Shown in pieces: positions 1 to 7,655 of a stretch of DNA of 34,108 bases. The notes beneath the pieces were generated by a model, which was given only the letters and a program-made list of their open reading frames with translations, had not been told where the DNA came from and searched no databases. The stretch lies in NCBI GenBank assembly GCA_002711005.1, contig PAHZ01000028.1, positions 3,423-37,530 of the forward strand, written 5' to 3'. The stretch's first letter is position 1, and every line of letters begins with the position of its first letter. The translations under genes were made by a program, and so were the position numbers. This DNA is from Chloroflexota bacterium. Lineage in GTDB: Bacteria; Chloroflexota; Dehalococcoidia; Lucifugimonadales; GCA-002694895.

Positions 1-83
1 AGAGGAACATTTTTAATACCAAAATGAGAAGCTCTATCTTTTTTTCTTTTTTTCGAATGTTTTTTCTTAGGTAATGGTGCCAT
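1..83 (-). CDS. rpmF: 50S ribosomal protein L32, partial (C-terminus outside window)
   Basis: Translating the minus strand from the ATG at 83 gives a very basic start, MAPLPKKKHSKKRKK followed by DRASHFG, which is the recognisable N-terminus of ribosomal protein L32. Only about 27 residues lie in the window, and the zinc-binding CxxC half is beyond position 1. It sits directly downstream of the DUF177 gene on the same strand, the usual yceD-rpmF order in bacteria. The PLPKKKxS type of start is common in Chloroflexi-like L32 proteins (recollection, weak taxonomic evidence). Confidence 0.85.
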   Translation of the reverse strand, partial: MAPLPKKKHSKKRKKDRASHFGIKNVP

Positions 84-141
84 ATTTAAAATCCAAAATA
101 TATATTACATTAAATTAACGAGTTTACAAACTACTTACTAC

Positions 142-537
142 TTAATAATTCATTAATTTACATTTTTTAATGCATATTGGTTTCAAAGGCTTGTTTATTA
201 TTATATATTCTCTTAAACATGACTCTAATCTTAAATGATTATCATCGTCAATTGTAAAATTATCTTCAGCTTTAACATTTTCTGTTAAAAATTCCTCATT
301 TAAAACTATTTGCATACTAAGATCTATTTTGTTCAGACATCTTGAACATTCCATATATATAAAAACCGGAATTTCACCTGACACCCAAATCCCATTATCT
401 GTTTTAATAAGATTTAACTCAGCTTCACTCACTAAAACCTTTCCTATTCCTTCATAAAAACTTGAATTAGATTTAATATTTACTTTTTTGGTAAATCCTA
501 TAGATTGGCTAAACATTTCTGAAACATTATAAATCAT
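142..537 (-). CDS. yceD: DUF177/YceD family protein (23S rRNA accumulation factor), short form
   Basis: This is a 131-residue DUF177 (YceD) protein. YceD proteins are linked to 23S rRNA accumulation and are usually encoded just before rpmF, as here. The family hallmark CSRCL is near residue 64, followed by the acidic stretch and an LxxxLREYI..NKPLKPIC segment. Family members are generally about 160-180 residues and continue past KPxC..DCKGLC into a second cysteine pair. Here the protein stops shortly after the C-terminal KPICIKKC, so that tail is shortened. The stop is TAA, so this is not a readthrough case. The identification is solid from the CxxC context and synteny; the molecular function is family knowledge only. 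Confidence 0.8.
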   Translation of the reverse strand: MIYNVSEMFSQSIGFTKKVNIKSNSSFYEGIGKVLVSEAELNLIKTDNGIWVSGEIPVFIYMECSRCLNKIDLSMQIVLNEEFLTENVKAEDNFTIDDDNHLRLESCLREYIIINKPLKPICIKKCKLMNY

Positions 538-607
538 AAACGAAACCTTATATTAACTTAAAATATGATGATATATAATTTAATATGCTTTTCAGAGCGT
601 ATAATCA

Positions 608-988
608 ATGAAATTAAGTGAATTAGAAATAAATAAAATCTTGATAGACAAAGAAATCACCTTGTCTTCAACAATATTACGTAAATATTTAAAAAGTTTA
701 CAAAAAGAAAGCCACATAAATGAAACCAAAAATTTGCCAATTTTTTTTCCTACAGCACTGATTTTTGGAGAAATTTTTAAAAATTTCTCTCTTCCAGATG
801 GAACTATACACTTGTCGCAAAAAATCTTATTCTCAAAACCAATAGCTCAAAATTCAAATATTCATGCATTTGCAAAAATCAATAAAAATACTGTTAGAGC
901 CGGGAAGAGATTAATTTCTATTAAAGTTAATATACATAGCAATAATTCAATAATGCATGAATCTGATTGCAATTTACTGGTATCATGA
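608..988 (+). CDS. HadA-like MaoC/hot-dog dehydratase, probably non-catalytic subunit
   Basis: A 126-residue single hot-dog domain protein of the FAS1-like/HadA type. It lacks the catalytic SGDxNPIH motif found in the next gene, while the pattern FFPTALIFG followed by a long helix and an SQKILFSKPI strand resembles the N-terminal half of MaoC double hot-dog proteins. In known HadAB systems one subunit binds the acyl chain and the partner carries the Asp/His pair, giving a 3-hydroxyacyl-ACP dehydratase. The gene ends in an ATGA overlap with the HadB-like gene, which supports an obligate heterodimer. It is the first of five co-oriented lipid genes. The ATG at 608 has no clear Shine-Dalgarno. 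The specific role is inferred. Confidence 0.65.
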   Translation: MKLSELEINKILIDKEITLSSTILRKYLKSLQKESHINETKNLPIFFPTALIFGEIFKNFSLPDGTIHLSQKILFSKPIAQNSNIHAFAKINKNTVRAGKRLISIKVNIHSNNSIMHESDCNLLVS

Positions 989-1377
989 AAAAATATAAAT
1001 TAGGGTATAAATTCAAATCTGAACCAATCAAATTTTCACAGCAAAATGTGATTGAGTATGCGAATGCTAGCGGAGATCAGAATCCTATTCACATAAACAA
1101 AGAGTTTGCATCTAAAACTATTTTCAAAGAAACAATTGCACATGGCATGATGATAGGCGCTTTTTTAGGAGAAATTATTTTTCTTGAATACAAAGATAAA
1201 TGGTTGGAGAATGGATCGATAGATATTAAATTTAAAGCTCCAATATTCATGAATGAAAAAATTCAAGCTTTTGCAGAAGTTACTAATAATGAAAATCAAA
1301 TCATCAAATTAAATGTGTCTGTTATAAAAAATGACGGAACTGAAGCTATAAAAGGCTACGCTACAATTAAAATTTAA
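985..1377 (+). CDS. HadB-like MaoC dehydratase, catalytic subunit of 3-hydroxyacyl-ACP dehydratase
   Basis: A 130-residue MaoC-like hot-dog protein with the catalytic signature YANASGDQNPIHIN (Asp and His five residues apart) near residues 30-43, followed by AHGMMIGAFLG. It should dehydrate 3-hydroxyacyl-ACP to trans-2-enoyl-ACP in fatty acid elongation, together with the preceding HadA-like subunit. I chose the ATG at 985, which overlaps the upstream stop as ATGA. A longer reading from a TTG at 967 is possible but less likely. It is followed by plsX, fabG and a FabL-type reductase. No FabZ or FabA appears in the window, so this pair may be the cell's dehydratase (inference). Confidence 0.78.
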   Translation: MKKYKLGYKFKSEPIKFSQQNVIEYANASGDQNPIHINKEFASKTIFKETIAHGMMIGAFLGEIIFLEYKDKWLENGSIDIKFKAPIFMNEKIQAFAEVTNNENQIIKLNVSVIKNDGTEAIKGYATIKI

Positions 1378-1414
1378 TATATGATTCTATTACTACAATA
1401 ATTAAGTTAAATAA

Positions 1415-2449
1415 ATGACAGATAAAAGTATAACAATATCAATTGACGCAATGGGCGGAGATAATGCACCTTCCGAAATAGTAAAAGGGGCGGTCCTTGC
1501 CGTTAATAAAAACTCTTTTTTAAATATATTATTGGTTGGTGACGAAGATCAAATAAAAAACTCACTTAGTATGCTCGGGCCATCTGCTTTAGAATTTATA
1601 GAAACAAACAGAATCACAGTTGTTCCATCAGAAGGTGTTATTAAAGATGGTGAACAACCAGTAGTTGGGTTTAAGAAAAAACCTAAATCATCTATAGCAA
1701 TATCTTCTTATTTGGTAAAAGCTAAAAAAGCTCACGGCTTGCTTTCAATGGGTTCAACCGGAGCAACAATGGCAGCATCAGCACTTACAATGGGAATGAT
1801 AAAAGGAATCGAGCGACCTACAGTTGGGGGGCCTATCATTGGAAGCTCACCTAATACTGTAATTCTCGACATTGGTGCTAATGTAGACAGTAAGCCTTCG
1901 CAGTTAGTAACATTTGCGGTACTAGGCTCAATATATTCGAAGCACACTTTTGGCGTTGAATCACCAAGAGTAGGAATTTTAAATGTTGGAAGCGAGGAAG
2001 GGAAAGGGAACAAATTAACAAAAGAAACTTTTGATCTTATAAGAAATACAAACCTTAATTTTATTGGAAACATAGAACCTAATGACTTGTTTTATGACAA
2101 AGCTGAAGTAGTGGTTTGCGATGGGTTTGTTGGAAATATTCTTCTAAAAATTCTTGAATCTACAGGATTTTTAATGAAAGATTTTATTTCTAGTCAAATA
2201 GATTCATATGTAAATGAAAATATAAAAAATGAAATATCAACAAATGCGTTAAACTACCTCAACGTAGGAGAAACATATGGTGTTGCTCCTCTATTTGGAG
2301 TAAATGGAGTTGTTGGAATTGGGCATGGAAAAGCTAACCATGTTACTGTTGAAAAAGCGATTAACAGTGTTATATTGTGGATCAACAGCAATATGATTGA
2401 TGAAATGAATAAAGAAATTAACCAACTAAGCATAGAGAAAAATGAATAA
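1415..2449 (+). CDS. plsX: Phosphate acyltransferase PlsX
   Basis: At 344 residues this has normal PlsX length. It begins SITISIDAMGGDNAP, the family N-terminal signature, and has LLSMGSTGATMAAS, LDIGANVDSKP and VVCDGFVGNILLK in the expected order. PlsX is a peripheral membrane enzyme converting acyl-ACP and phosphate to acyl-phosphate, the donor used by PlsY in phosphatidic acid synthesis. Its end overlaps the fabG start by 8 nt, indicating one transcript. In many bacteria plsX follows yceD-rpmF on the same strand; here that pair is nearby but divergent, separated by the HadA/HadB-like genes. Confidence 0.96.
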   Translation: MTDKSITISIDAMGGDNAPSEIVKGAVLAVNKNSFLNILLVGDEDQIKNSLSMLGPSALEFIETNRITVVPSEGVIKDGEQPVVGFKKKPKSSIAISSYLVKAKKAHGLLSMGSTGATMAASALTMGMIKGIERPTVGGPIIGSSPNTVILDIGANVDSKPSQLVTFAVLGSIYSKHTFGVESPRVGILNVGSEEGKGNKLTKETFDLIRNTNLNFIGNIEPNDLFYDKAEVVVCDGFVGNILLKILESTGFLMKDFISSQIDSYVNENIKNEISTNALNYLNVGETYGVAPLFGVNGVVGIGHGKANHVTVEKAINSVILWINSNMIDEMNKEINQLSIEKNE

Positions 2450-3191
2450 TACCAGAACTAAAAACGCACTTATAACCGGAGCATCAAAAGGAATTGGAAA
2501 AGCTATTGCAATAGAATTGGCTAGCCAAGGTATTAATATATCCATAAATTATAACAATTCAAAAACTGAAGCTGTTGAACTACAAGCTCAATTGAAGAGT
2601 GATTACAATATTGAATCTTGTGTAATCAAAGGAGATGTTAGTAATAAAGAAGATTGTTACAATCTAGTCGAAACGTCAATTGCCAAATTTGGATCAATAG
2701 ACATTCTTGTTAACAATGCTGGAATAATAGACGATAGTTTAATGATAAGAATGCACGATGATGCATGGGAAAAAGTAATAAGAACTAATTTGAATAGTAT
2801 TTTTTATTGTACAAAACCTGCACTCAAATCAATGCTTAAAAATAAATGGGGAAGAATATTAAATATAGGTTCAGTAGTAGGAATACGCGGGAATATCGGA
2901 CAAGTAAATTACTCTTCATCTAAAGCAGGAATGATGGGATTTACTAAATCTTTAGCTAAAGAAGTTGCAACTAGAAATATTACTGTTAACACAATAACAC
3001 CCGGTTACATTAACACTGAGACTGTAGATGTTTTAAAGCAAGAACAAAAAGATACTATTATGAAATGGATACCTCAAGGCCATTTTGGAGAAGTTGAAGA
3101 CATAGCACACTTAGCTGGATTTATTTGTTCAGAAAAATCTAACTATATGACAGGTCAAATAATTAGTGTTGATGGCGGAATGGCAATTTAA
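2442..3191 (+). CDS. fabG: 3-oxoacyl-ACP reductase FabG
   Basis: A 249-residue classical short-chain dehydrogenase. It has the NADP-binding TGASKGIGK at residues 12-20, NNAG at 91-94, and the catalytic Ser144, Tyr157 and Lys161 in a Y-x3-K arrangement (NYSSSKAG). The C-terminal MTGQIISVDGGMAI is typical of FabG. It reduces 3-oxoacyl-ACP to 3-hydroxyacyl-ACP with NADPH in the elongation cycle. It overlaps plsX by 8 nt and is followed 27 nt later by a second SDR gene of a different catalytic type. Among SDR proteins, the lipid neighbourhood makes FabG the best choice. Confidence 0.92.
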   Translation: MNNTRTKNALITGASKGIGKAIAIELASQGINISINYNNSKTEAVELQAQLKSDYNIESCVIKGDVSNKEDCYNLVETSIAKFGSIDILVNNAGIIDDSLMIRMHDDAWEKVIRTNLNSIFYCTKPALKSMLKNKWGRILNIGSVVGIRGNIGQVNYSSSKAGMMGFTKSLAKEVATRNITVNTITPGYINTETVDVLKQEQKDTIMKWIPQGHFGEVEDIAHLAGFICSEKSNYMTGQIISVDGGMAI

Positions 3192-3218
3192 ATTATATTT
3201 ATTAATTAGATATAGACC

Positions 3219-3968
3219 ATGGAAAATTTTAAAAATAAAACTGTAATTGTAACTGGAGGAAGTCGAGGAATTGGTAAAACGATTTGTATCGAGTTTGCTA
3301 AATTAGGTGCTAATGTGATTTTTAACTATGCACGAAATCACAACGAAGCAAAAAAAACAAAAGAAGAAATCATAAAATACGGAGTTACATGCGAAGTAAT
3401 AAAATGTAATTTAAATGATTCTGAGCAAATAAATAACTTTTTTACTGAAATTGAATCAAAATATAAATCAATAGATATTTTAGTGAATAATGCTGCCTCT
3501 GGAGTAAATAAAAAATCTTACGAGTTAGAGATAAAACACTGGGATTGGACATACAATATTAATGCTAAAGCTCCATGGTTATTATCTATAAAATCTTCCA
3601 AGTTAATGAAAAATGGAGGGTCCATCATTAATATTTCTAGCCTAGGATCACAAAAAGTTTTACCAAATTATTTTCTTGTAGGAACTTCCAAGGCATCATT
3701 AGAAGCAATAACTAAATATTTAGCTGTAGAATTAGCAGACAAAAATATTAGTGTTAATGCAATATCAGCAGGTATAGTAGAAACAGAAGCTCTTAATAGC
3801 TTTCCTAATAAGGATGAAATGTTAAATTCTAAAAAGCAAAATCCAGTTGGACGTTCGGTAAATACAGTGGATATCGCAAATCTCGTATTATTTTTATGTA
3901 CACAGAAATCTGAAATGATAAGAGGTCAAACAATAGTACTAGATGGTGGGTACAATCTTACAACCTAA
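3219..3968 (+). CDS. fabL: FabL-type enoyl-ACP reductase (NADPH), Y-x6-K SDR
   Basis: A 249-residue SDR with TGGSRGIGK at 12-20 and NNAASG at 90-95. Its active site reads ISSLGS...NYFLVGTSKA, giving Tyr151 and Lys158, a Y-x6-K spacing rather than the Y-x3-K of FabG. This spacing, the ALEAITKYLAVEL-like helix and the closing MIRGQTIVLDGG match Bacillus FabL, an NADPH-dependent enoyl-ACP reductase not inhibited by triclosan in the same way as FabI (family knowledge). With HadA/HadB, PlsX and FabG upstream it would complete the reductive half of fatty acid elongation. Its TAA stop directly abuts the stop of the convergent ygfZ gene. Activity is inferred from motifs. Confidence 0.82.
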   Translation: MENFKNKTVIVTGGSRGIGKTICIEFAKLGANVIFNYARNHNEAKKTKEEIIKYGVTCEVIKCNLNDSEQINNFFTEIESKYKSIDILVNNAASGVNKKSYELEIKHWDWTYNINAKAPWLLSIKSSKLMKNGGSIINISSLGSQKVLPNYFLVGTSKASLEAITKYLAVELADKNISVNAISAGIVETEALNSFPNKDEMLNSKKQNPVGRSVNTVDIANLVLFLCTQKSEMIRGQTIVLDGGYNLTT

Positions 3969-4916
3969 TTATTGAATCCCTGTATCTCTGATTTCAAAAT
4001 CATCATGTTTATCATTTAGATATTTTTTTTTCAAATAAGCCAATTTAAATGCTCCGTTATGGTACTGATCTGAAGAATGAGACGTAATACTCCCTATCTT
4101 TGTATCTTTAACTTTTATATCAGATTCTAGTGGTTTTAAAGCTTTTATCAAAACCAACTGATTTTGTACTTTAGAATAACTATCTAACCTTGTTATCACT
4201 TCTTGTCCAACATAACATCCTTTGTTAAAGCTTACATATTTCTTTAGTCCTGCTTCAAGTGGATTATAATTATCATTAATCTCATAAGGAGAGGCAGGAA
4301 TATTATTAATTATTCGGTAATCATTAAAATTTTTGTCATTTATTAAAATAGTTTCAAAGCTAGTTGTTTTAGCAAAAATCTGAATTAACTGTTTCAAATT
4401 CTCTGAAGTACTATAAACTTCATAATGATCAGCGTGATAATACTTTTTATTTACTATCAAAATCTTAGATCGTCCTTCAGAGTTAGAGTTGAAGGCAACA
4501 TACATTGACTTTCCTTCTGAAAGTGACATATCTAAATCAAAAGTATTATTCAATAATTCTACAGAACTATCTCCAAAAACCATCAGACTAGATTCAAAAT
4601 CTTTTTGGTCAATAATTATTTCTACTTCTTCTCCGAATGTATAAAAATCAATCCATTCTAATATTGGTTTAAGTGAATCTTTAGAGCATCCCAATATAAT
4701 ATTATCTTCAAGTCTTAAAATACTTAGAATATCAATCATCTTACCTTTTGGTGAAGTTAGAATAGTATACATGTGTTCCATAGGTTTAAGGGAGCTTACA
4801 TCGTTAGTAGTAAGTCTGTCTATTAAATCAAGAGCATCATTACCCTTAATGGAAATTAAAGAACAATTATTAATATAGTGAAGGTATGCTTTTTTTCGCA
4901 GATTATTATCAATCAT
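3969..4916 (-). CDS. ygfZ: YgfZ/GcvT-like folate-binding protein
   Basis: A 315-residue protein of the YgfZ/IBA57 family. It carries the signature KGCYVGQEVITRL at about residues 231-243, with the conserved cysteine, plus the N-terminal aminomethyltransferase-like fold (LIDRLTTNDV). YgfZ uses tetrahydrofolate in maturation or repair of [4Fe-4S] proteins together with A-type carriers such as ErpA/IscA. I chose the ATG at 4916, two bases after the erpA stop, over a longer reading from 4949 that would overlap erpA. Co-transcription with erpA fits the shared function, and the Fe-S-rich NuoEFG-like complex in this window is a possible client (inference). Confidence 0.9.
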   Translation of the reverse strand: MIDNNLRKKAYLHYINNCSLISIKGNDALDLIDRLTTNDVSSLKPMEHMYTILTSPKGKMIDILSILRLEDNIILGCSKDSLKPILEWIDFYTFGEEVEIIIDQKDFESSLMVFGDSSVELLNNTFDLDMSLSEGKSMYVAFNSNSEGRSKILIVNKKYYHADHYEVYSTSENLKQLIQIFAKTTSFETILINDKNFNDYRIINNIPASPYEINDNYNPLEAGLKKYVSFNKGCYVGQEVITRLDSYSKVQNQLVLIKALKPLESDIKVKDTKIGSITSHSSDQYHNGAFKLAYLKKKYLNDKHDDFEIRDTGIQ

Positions 4917-4918
4917 TT

Positions 4919-5287
4919 TTATACCGAAAAAGAAGTTCCGCAACCACAAGCAGTTTTAGCATTCGGATTATTAAATACAAATCCTTTTCCATTTAACCCA
5001 CCCTGATATTCAAGAATGGTCCCTGCTAAAAAAATATATGATTTCTTATCTACATAAAGTTCTAACCCATTTTCAGTTATTACTTTTTCATTATCTTTTG
5101 CAGATTCAGCTAATTCTAATACGTAAGTTAATCCTGAACACCCTCCACCTTTCACACCAACTCTAAGGTTAGTGTCTTTTTTACCTTCGAGTTTACCAAA
5201 TTCTTTAATATGCTTTACAGCATCTTCAGAAATAGTTATTGTTAATAATCCTTTTTGATCTCTTTGAGCAGATGGTTTATTTAGCAT
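4919..5287 (-). CDS. erpA: Iron-sulfur cluster assembly A-type carrier (ErpA/IscA family)
   Basis: A 122-residue HesB/IscA/ErpA-family protein. The three conserved cluster-binding cysteines are present: one in GGGCSGLTY near residue 50 and two in the C-terminal ACGCGTSF. Members carry Fe-S clusters from scaffold to apo-proteins. It starts with ATG at 5287 without an obvious Shine-Dalgarno and is followed two bases later by ygfZ, a functional partner. The upstream 90 bases hold the divergent promoter region shared with the RNase P RNA gene. ErpA versus IscA cannot be separated firmly from sequence alone. Confidence 0.92.
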   Translation of the reverse strand: MLNKPSAQRDQKGLLTITISEDAVKHIKEFGKLEGKKDTNLRVGVKGGGCSGLTYVLELAESAKDNEKVITENGLELYVDKKSYIFLAGTILEYQGGLNGKGFVFNNPNAKTACGCGTSFSV

Positions 5288-5341
5288 TAAGTTAATTTTT
5301 TTATATATTAATAATTATATTATAAGTTATGAGTAAATTAA

Positions 5342-5371
5342 TTTACATAACTATATTATAATTGTCATAAT
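5342..5371 (+). promoter_or_regulatory. Probable sigma70-type promoter of rnpB
   Basis: TTTACA (5342-5347) and CATAAT (5366-5371) are separated by 18 bases, placing a transcription start near 5378, the first base of the RNase P RNA P1 helix core. A second TATAAT at 5357-5362 is also possible. AT-richness raises the chance-match rate, but the position relative to the RNA end supports it. Confidence 0.55.
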
Positions 5372-5374
5372 ATA

Positions 5375-5721
5375 TTTAGGCGATCGGACAACTGCTATAT
5401 TTATGTAGAGGAAAGTCCGAGCACCGATGAGAAAGGTGCCAGTTAACGGCTGGTCAGGGTAACTTGAAGGAAAGTGCCACAGAAAATATACCGCTATTTT
5501 ACGATAGTAAGGGTGAAAAGGCGAGGTAAGAGCTCACCGCTTTGTTGGTAACAGCAAAGGCATGGTAAACCCCACCTGGTGAAAGGCCATATAGAAAGGA
5601 AATGGATCATCTCATATCCAAGTACTTCGGGTAGGCCGCTTGAGCTTAATGGTAACATTAAGCCTAGATAGATAGTTGTCAGTGTTTATCACTACAGAAC
5701 TCGGCTTATAGATCGCCTAAA
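5375..5721 (+). ncRNA. rnpB: RNase P RNA, bacterial class A
   Basis: The catalytic RNA of RNase P, which matures tRNA 5' ends. GAGGAAAGTCCGAGC (5408-5422) is the conserved CR-I/P4 5' strand, GGTAAACCCCACCTG lies at 5565-5579, and ACAGAACTCGGCTTA (5694-5708) is the conserved 3' strand. The ends form P1: TTTAGGCGATC (5375-5385) pairs perfectly with GATCGCCTAAA (5711-5721). The mature RNA is probably about 5378-5718. The last P1 base touches the stop codon of the convergent nadC gene, so no separate terminator fits between them. Identification rests on the conserved core and the closing helix. Confidence 0.96.
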
Positions 5722-6570
5722 TTATTCAAATTCTAGTTTTATTTTTTTATTTTGAGCTTGGTGCATTAATGCACCTGAAGATATACCGTCTACACCATCA
5801 ATAATATAATCAGATAAATTATCTATGGTTATTCCACCAGATATTTCAATAAAAACGCGATCATTAACTTTTCTAATAAGTTCAACACATTCTTCAGCAT
5901 ATTCGGGAGACATATTGTCAAGTAAAATCGCGTCAATATCATACTCAAGTAAATAAGATAATTGCTCTTTTCTATCAACTTCTACTTGGATTGGAAGTTC
6001 TTGATCATATTCCCTTATTATTTTATAAAAATCATCAGAAGATGCTACCCAATGATTGTCTTTAATTAATAGTCCTTCAGATAAGTTTAATCTATGATTG
6101 TATCCACCTCCTACACATACAGCATATTTTTCAAATAATCTTAATCCTGGAGTTGTTTTTCGAGTATCTAAAATTTTAATTTGACTATCTTTTACAATAT
6201 CAGCGTATTTTTTAGTTAAAGTTGAAATGCCTACTAATCTTTGAAGTAAATTTAGTAAAATTCTTTCATATTTAAGTAATTTCTTAGCATTCCCTTTTAT
6301 GATTGCAATTTTTTGATTTGGACTTATTAAATCACCATCGTTACAAAGCAGCTCAACTTCAAAATCATCCAAAGATAATATTATAGGTGAACCACAAAAT
6401 ATAGCAGAATCTTCACTAACAAGGAACGAGGTAGCAATTTTTGTTTCTTTTATAGTTAAATCTGATGTTGGATCTCCAGAAGGAGAGTCTTCATTTATGT
6501 AGTTATTCAATTTTTCTACAATATATTCTTTAGGAAGAGATTTTATTTGTTTATATAAAGGATCATTCAT
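5722..6570 (-). CDS. nadC: Nicotinate-nucleotide pyrophosphorylase (carboxylating), quinolinate phosphoribosyltransferase
   Basis: A 282-residue NadC of normal length. It contains LLNLLQRLVGIST, LDTRKTTPGLR, and KYAVCVGGGYNHRLNLSEG with the following KDNH, which form the quinolinate and PRPP site, then ISGGIT and a closing DGISSGAL. It converts quinolinate and PRPP to nicotinate mononucleotide, CO2 and pyrophosphate in de novo NAD synthesis. nadA and nadB are not in the window. It starts at ATG 6570 in a 46-bp divergent gap with maf, and its stop abuts the rnpB 3' end. Confidence 0.95.
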   Translation of the reverse strand: MNDPLYKQIKSLPKEYIVEKLNNYINEDSPSGDPTSDLTIKETKIATSFLVSEDSAIFCGSPIILSLDDFEVELLCNDGDLISPNQKIAIIKGNAKKLLKYERILLNLLQRLVGISTLTKKYADIVKDSQIKILDTRKTTPGLRLFEKYAVCVGGGYNHRLNLSEGLLIKDNHWVASSDDFYKIIREYDQELPIQVEVDRKEQLSYLLEYDIDAILLDNMSPEYAEECVELIRKVNDRVFIEISGGITIDNLSDYIIDGVDGISSGALMHQAQNKKIKLEFE

Positions 6571-6616
6571 TTTGAATATAATAAAATATTAATATAAACA
6601 ATATAGTATTTACTAA

Positions 6617-7282
6617 TTGAATAAGATACACATAAATCAAAAGAAAAAATTTGGATTAGCAACTAAATCTCCAAGAAGGCTGGAATTATTTAATCTATTG
6701 GGATTATCGTTTGAAATTATAGATAATACTGAATCTGAACCAAAACCAAAATTAAACGAATCTCCGTTGGAATATGTAATAAGAGCTAGTGAATTTAAAA
6801 CCAATCATAATGATAATGAAAACAAATTCATAATTGCTTCAGATACAATCGTCCATCTAGATAATCAAATTTTTGGAAAACCAAAAAATAAAAATCAAGC
6901 AATAAATATGTTATCGATTTTAAATGATAAAAATCATTCGGTTATTACTGCAATATCATTATTTAATGCTAGTACAAAATCTATTACTACTAATACAAAA
7001 ATAAGTAATGTAAAATTTAAAAATTGGACTGAAAATCAAATTAAAGAATACGTAAATAATCATAAAGTCATAGACAAAGCAGGCTCTTACGCGATACAGG
7101 ATAACAAATATTCACCTGTCGACAAATTTATTGGATGCAAGTTAAATATAATCGGACTTCCGATTTGTAATTTAATCGAAATATTAGTGAGTAATAAAAT
7201 TATTGATGGATTAAACAAAAGTAATGACAAAGTCTGCTCTATAGTAGAGTCATGGCAGGAGCGAGAGGGCTCGAACCCCTGA
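6617..7282 (+). CDS. maf: Maf-like nucleoside triphosphate pyrophosphatase
   Basis: A Maf/YhdE-family protein that hydrolyses non-canonical or methylated NTPs (dTTP/UTP or m7GTP in characterised members). Motifs are KSPRRLELF at the N-terminus, ASDTIV in the middle and DKAGSYAIQD followed by the GLPI region. It starts with TTG (6617). The recognisable domain ends around IIGLPICNLIEIL. The last residues, ending SWQEREGSNP, are read from the antisense of the tRNA-Trp gene, so the final 30 nt overlap a structural RNA on the other strand. The true C-terminus is either this tRNA-derived tail or reflects a fusion of the stop into the tRNA gene. Confidence 0.85.
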   Translation: MNKIHINQKKKFGLATKSPRRLELFNLLGLSFEIIDNTESEPKPKLNESPLEYVIRASEFKTNHNDNENKFIIASDTIVHLDNQIFGKPKNKNQAINMLSILNDKNHSVITAISLFNASTKSITTNTKISNVKFKNWTENQIKEYVNNHKVIDKAGSYAIQDNKYSPVDKFIGCKLNIIGLPICNLIEILVSNKIIDGLNKSNDKVCSIVESWQEREGSNP

Positions 7283-7328
7283 CCCTTGGTTTTGGAGACC
7301 AATGCTCTACCAACTGAGCTACGCTCCT
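7253..7328 (-). tRNA. trnW: tRNA-Trp (anticodon CCA)
   Basis: The minus strand folds as a full cloverleaf. AGGAGCG pairs with CGCTCCT in the acceptor stem, there is a D-arm GCTC...GAGC, and the anticodon arm TTGGT-CTCCAAA-ACCAA has CCA at positions 34-36. A T-arm with TTCGAGC follows, then discriminator G and an encoded CCA end (plus-strand tgg at 7253-7255). Length is 76 nt. CCA reads only UGG, so UGA is not decoded as tryptophan by this tRNA. This matters for the in-frame UGA at 14421-14423. Confidence 0.96.
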
Positions 7329-7473
7329 ATCTCCTTCAGTAATACTAATTATCCAAACAAATAATATGCTCAAATGTCACATTAGCTACTGATAAAGCCA
7401 TGATTTACTACAATTGAAAGATTATTCTAGCATATCCTGAAGCTCTAGCCGAATGGCTTTTTGGTTAATTATT

Positions 7474-7644
7474 TTAAGGTTTAAAAAAATTAATAATATT
7501 AGCTATAGTCCAAGCAGACGCAGCTATCAATTGAAAAAAATCACCTGCAGCAAATGATCCATAAAGAAAAATAGAAACAATCCAAGATGTGCTTGCAATC
7601 AACTGTAATAACCAAATCATATTAAAATTATTTTTAAAATTCAT
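7474..7644 (-). CDS. Small hydrophobic protein, two predicted membrane segments
   Basis: A 56-residue protein beginning MNFKNNFNMIWLLQ, with two hydrophobic stretches (roughly residues 9-27 and 31-52) and a C-terminal FFKP. I prefer the ATG at 7644, 11 bases after the FAD oxidoreductase stop, to a longer reading from 7680 that would overlap that gene out of frame. The tight spacing indicates co-transcription with the oxidoreductase. I do not recognise a family. It could be a small membrane partner of the oxidoreductase or an independent protein. Confidence 0.55.
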   Translation of the reverse strand: MNFKNNFNMIWLLQLIASTSWIVSIFLYGSFAAGDFFQLIAASAWTIANIINFFKP

Positions 7645-7655
7645 ATTCTTACTAA

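Noticed and set aside
600-605. TATAAT as the hadA-like promoter
   Set aside because: It ends two bases before the ATG, so transcription would begin inside the codon; TATAAT at 574-579 is better placed but has no good -35.
7087-7302. 71-codon minus-strand frame running through the tRNA-Trp gene
   Set aside because: Its N-terminus is translated tRNA and the remainder is antisense to maf.
7449-7466. AGCC-GAAT-GGCT hairpin followed by five Ts as a plus-strand terminator
   Set aside because: A four-bp stem in AT-rich spacer, with no plus-strand gene end close enough to need it.
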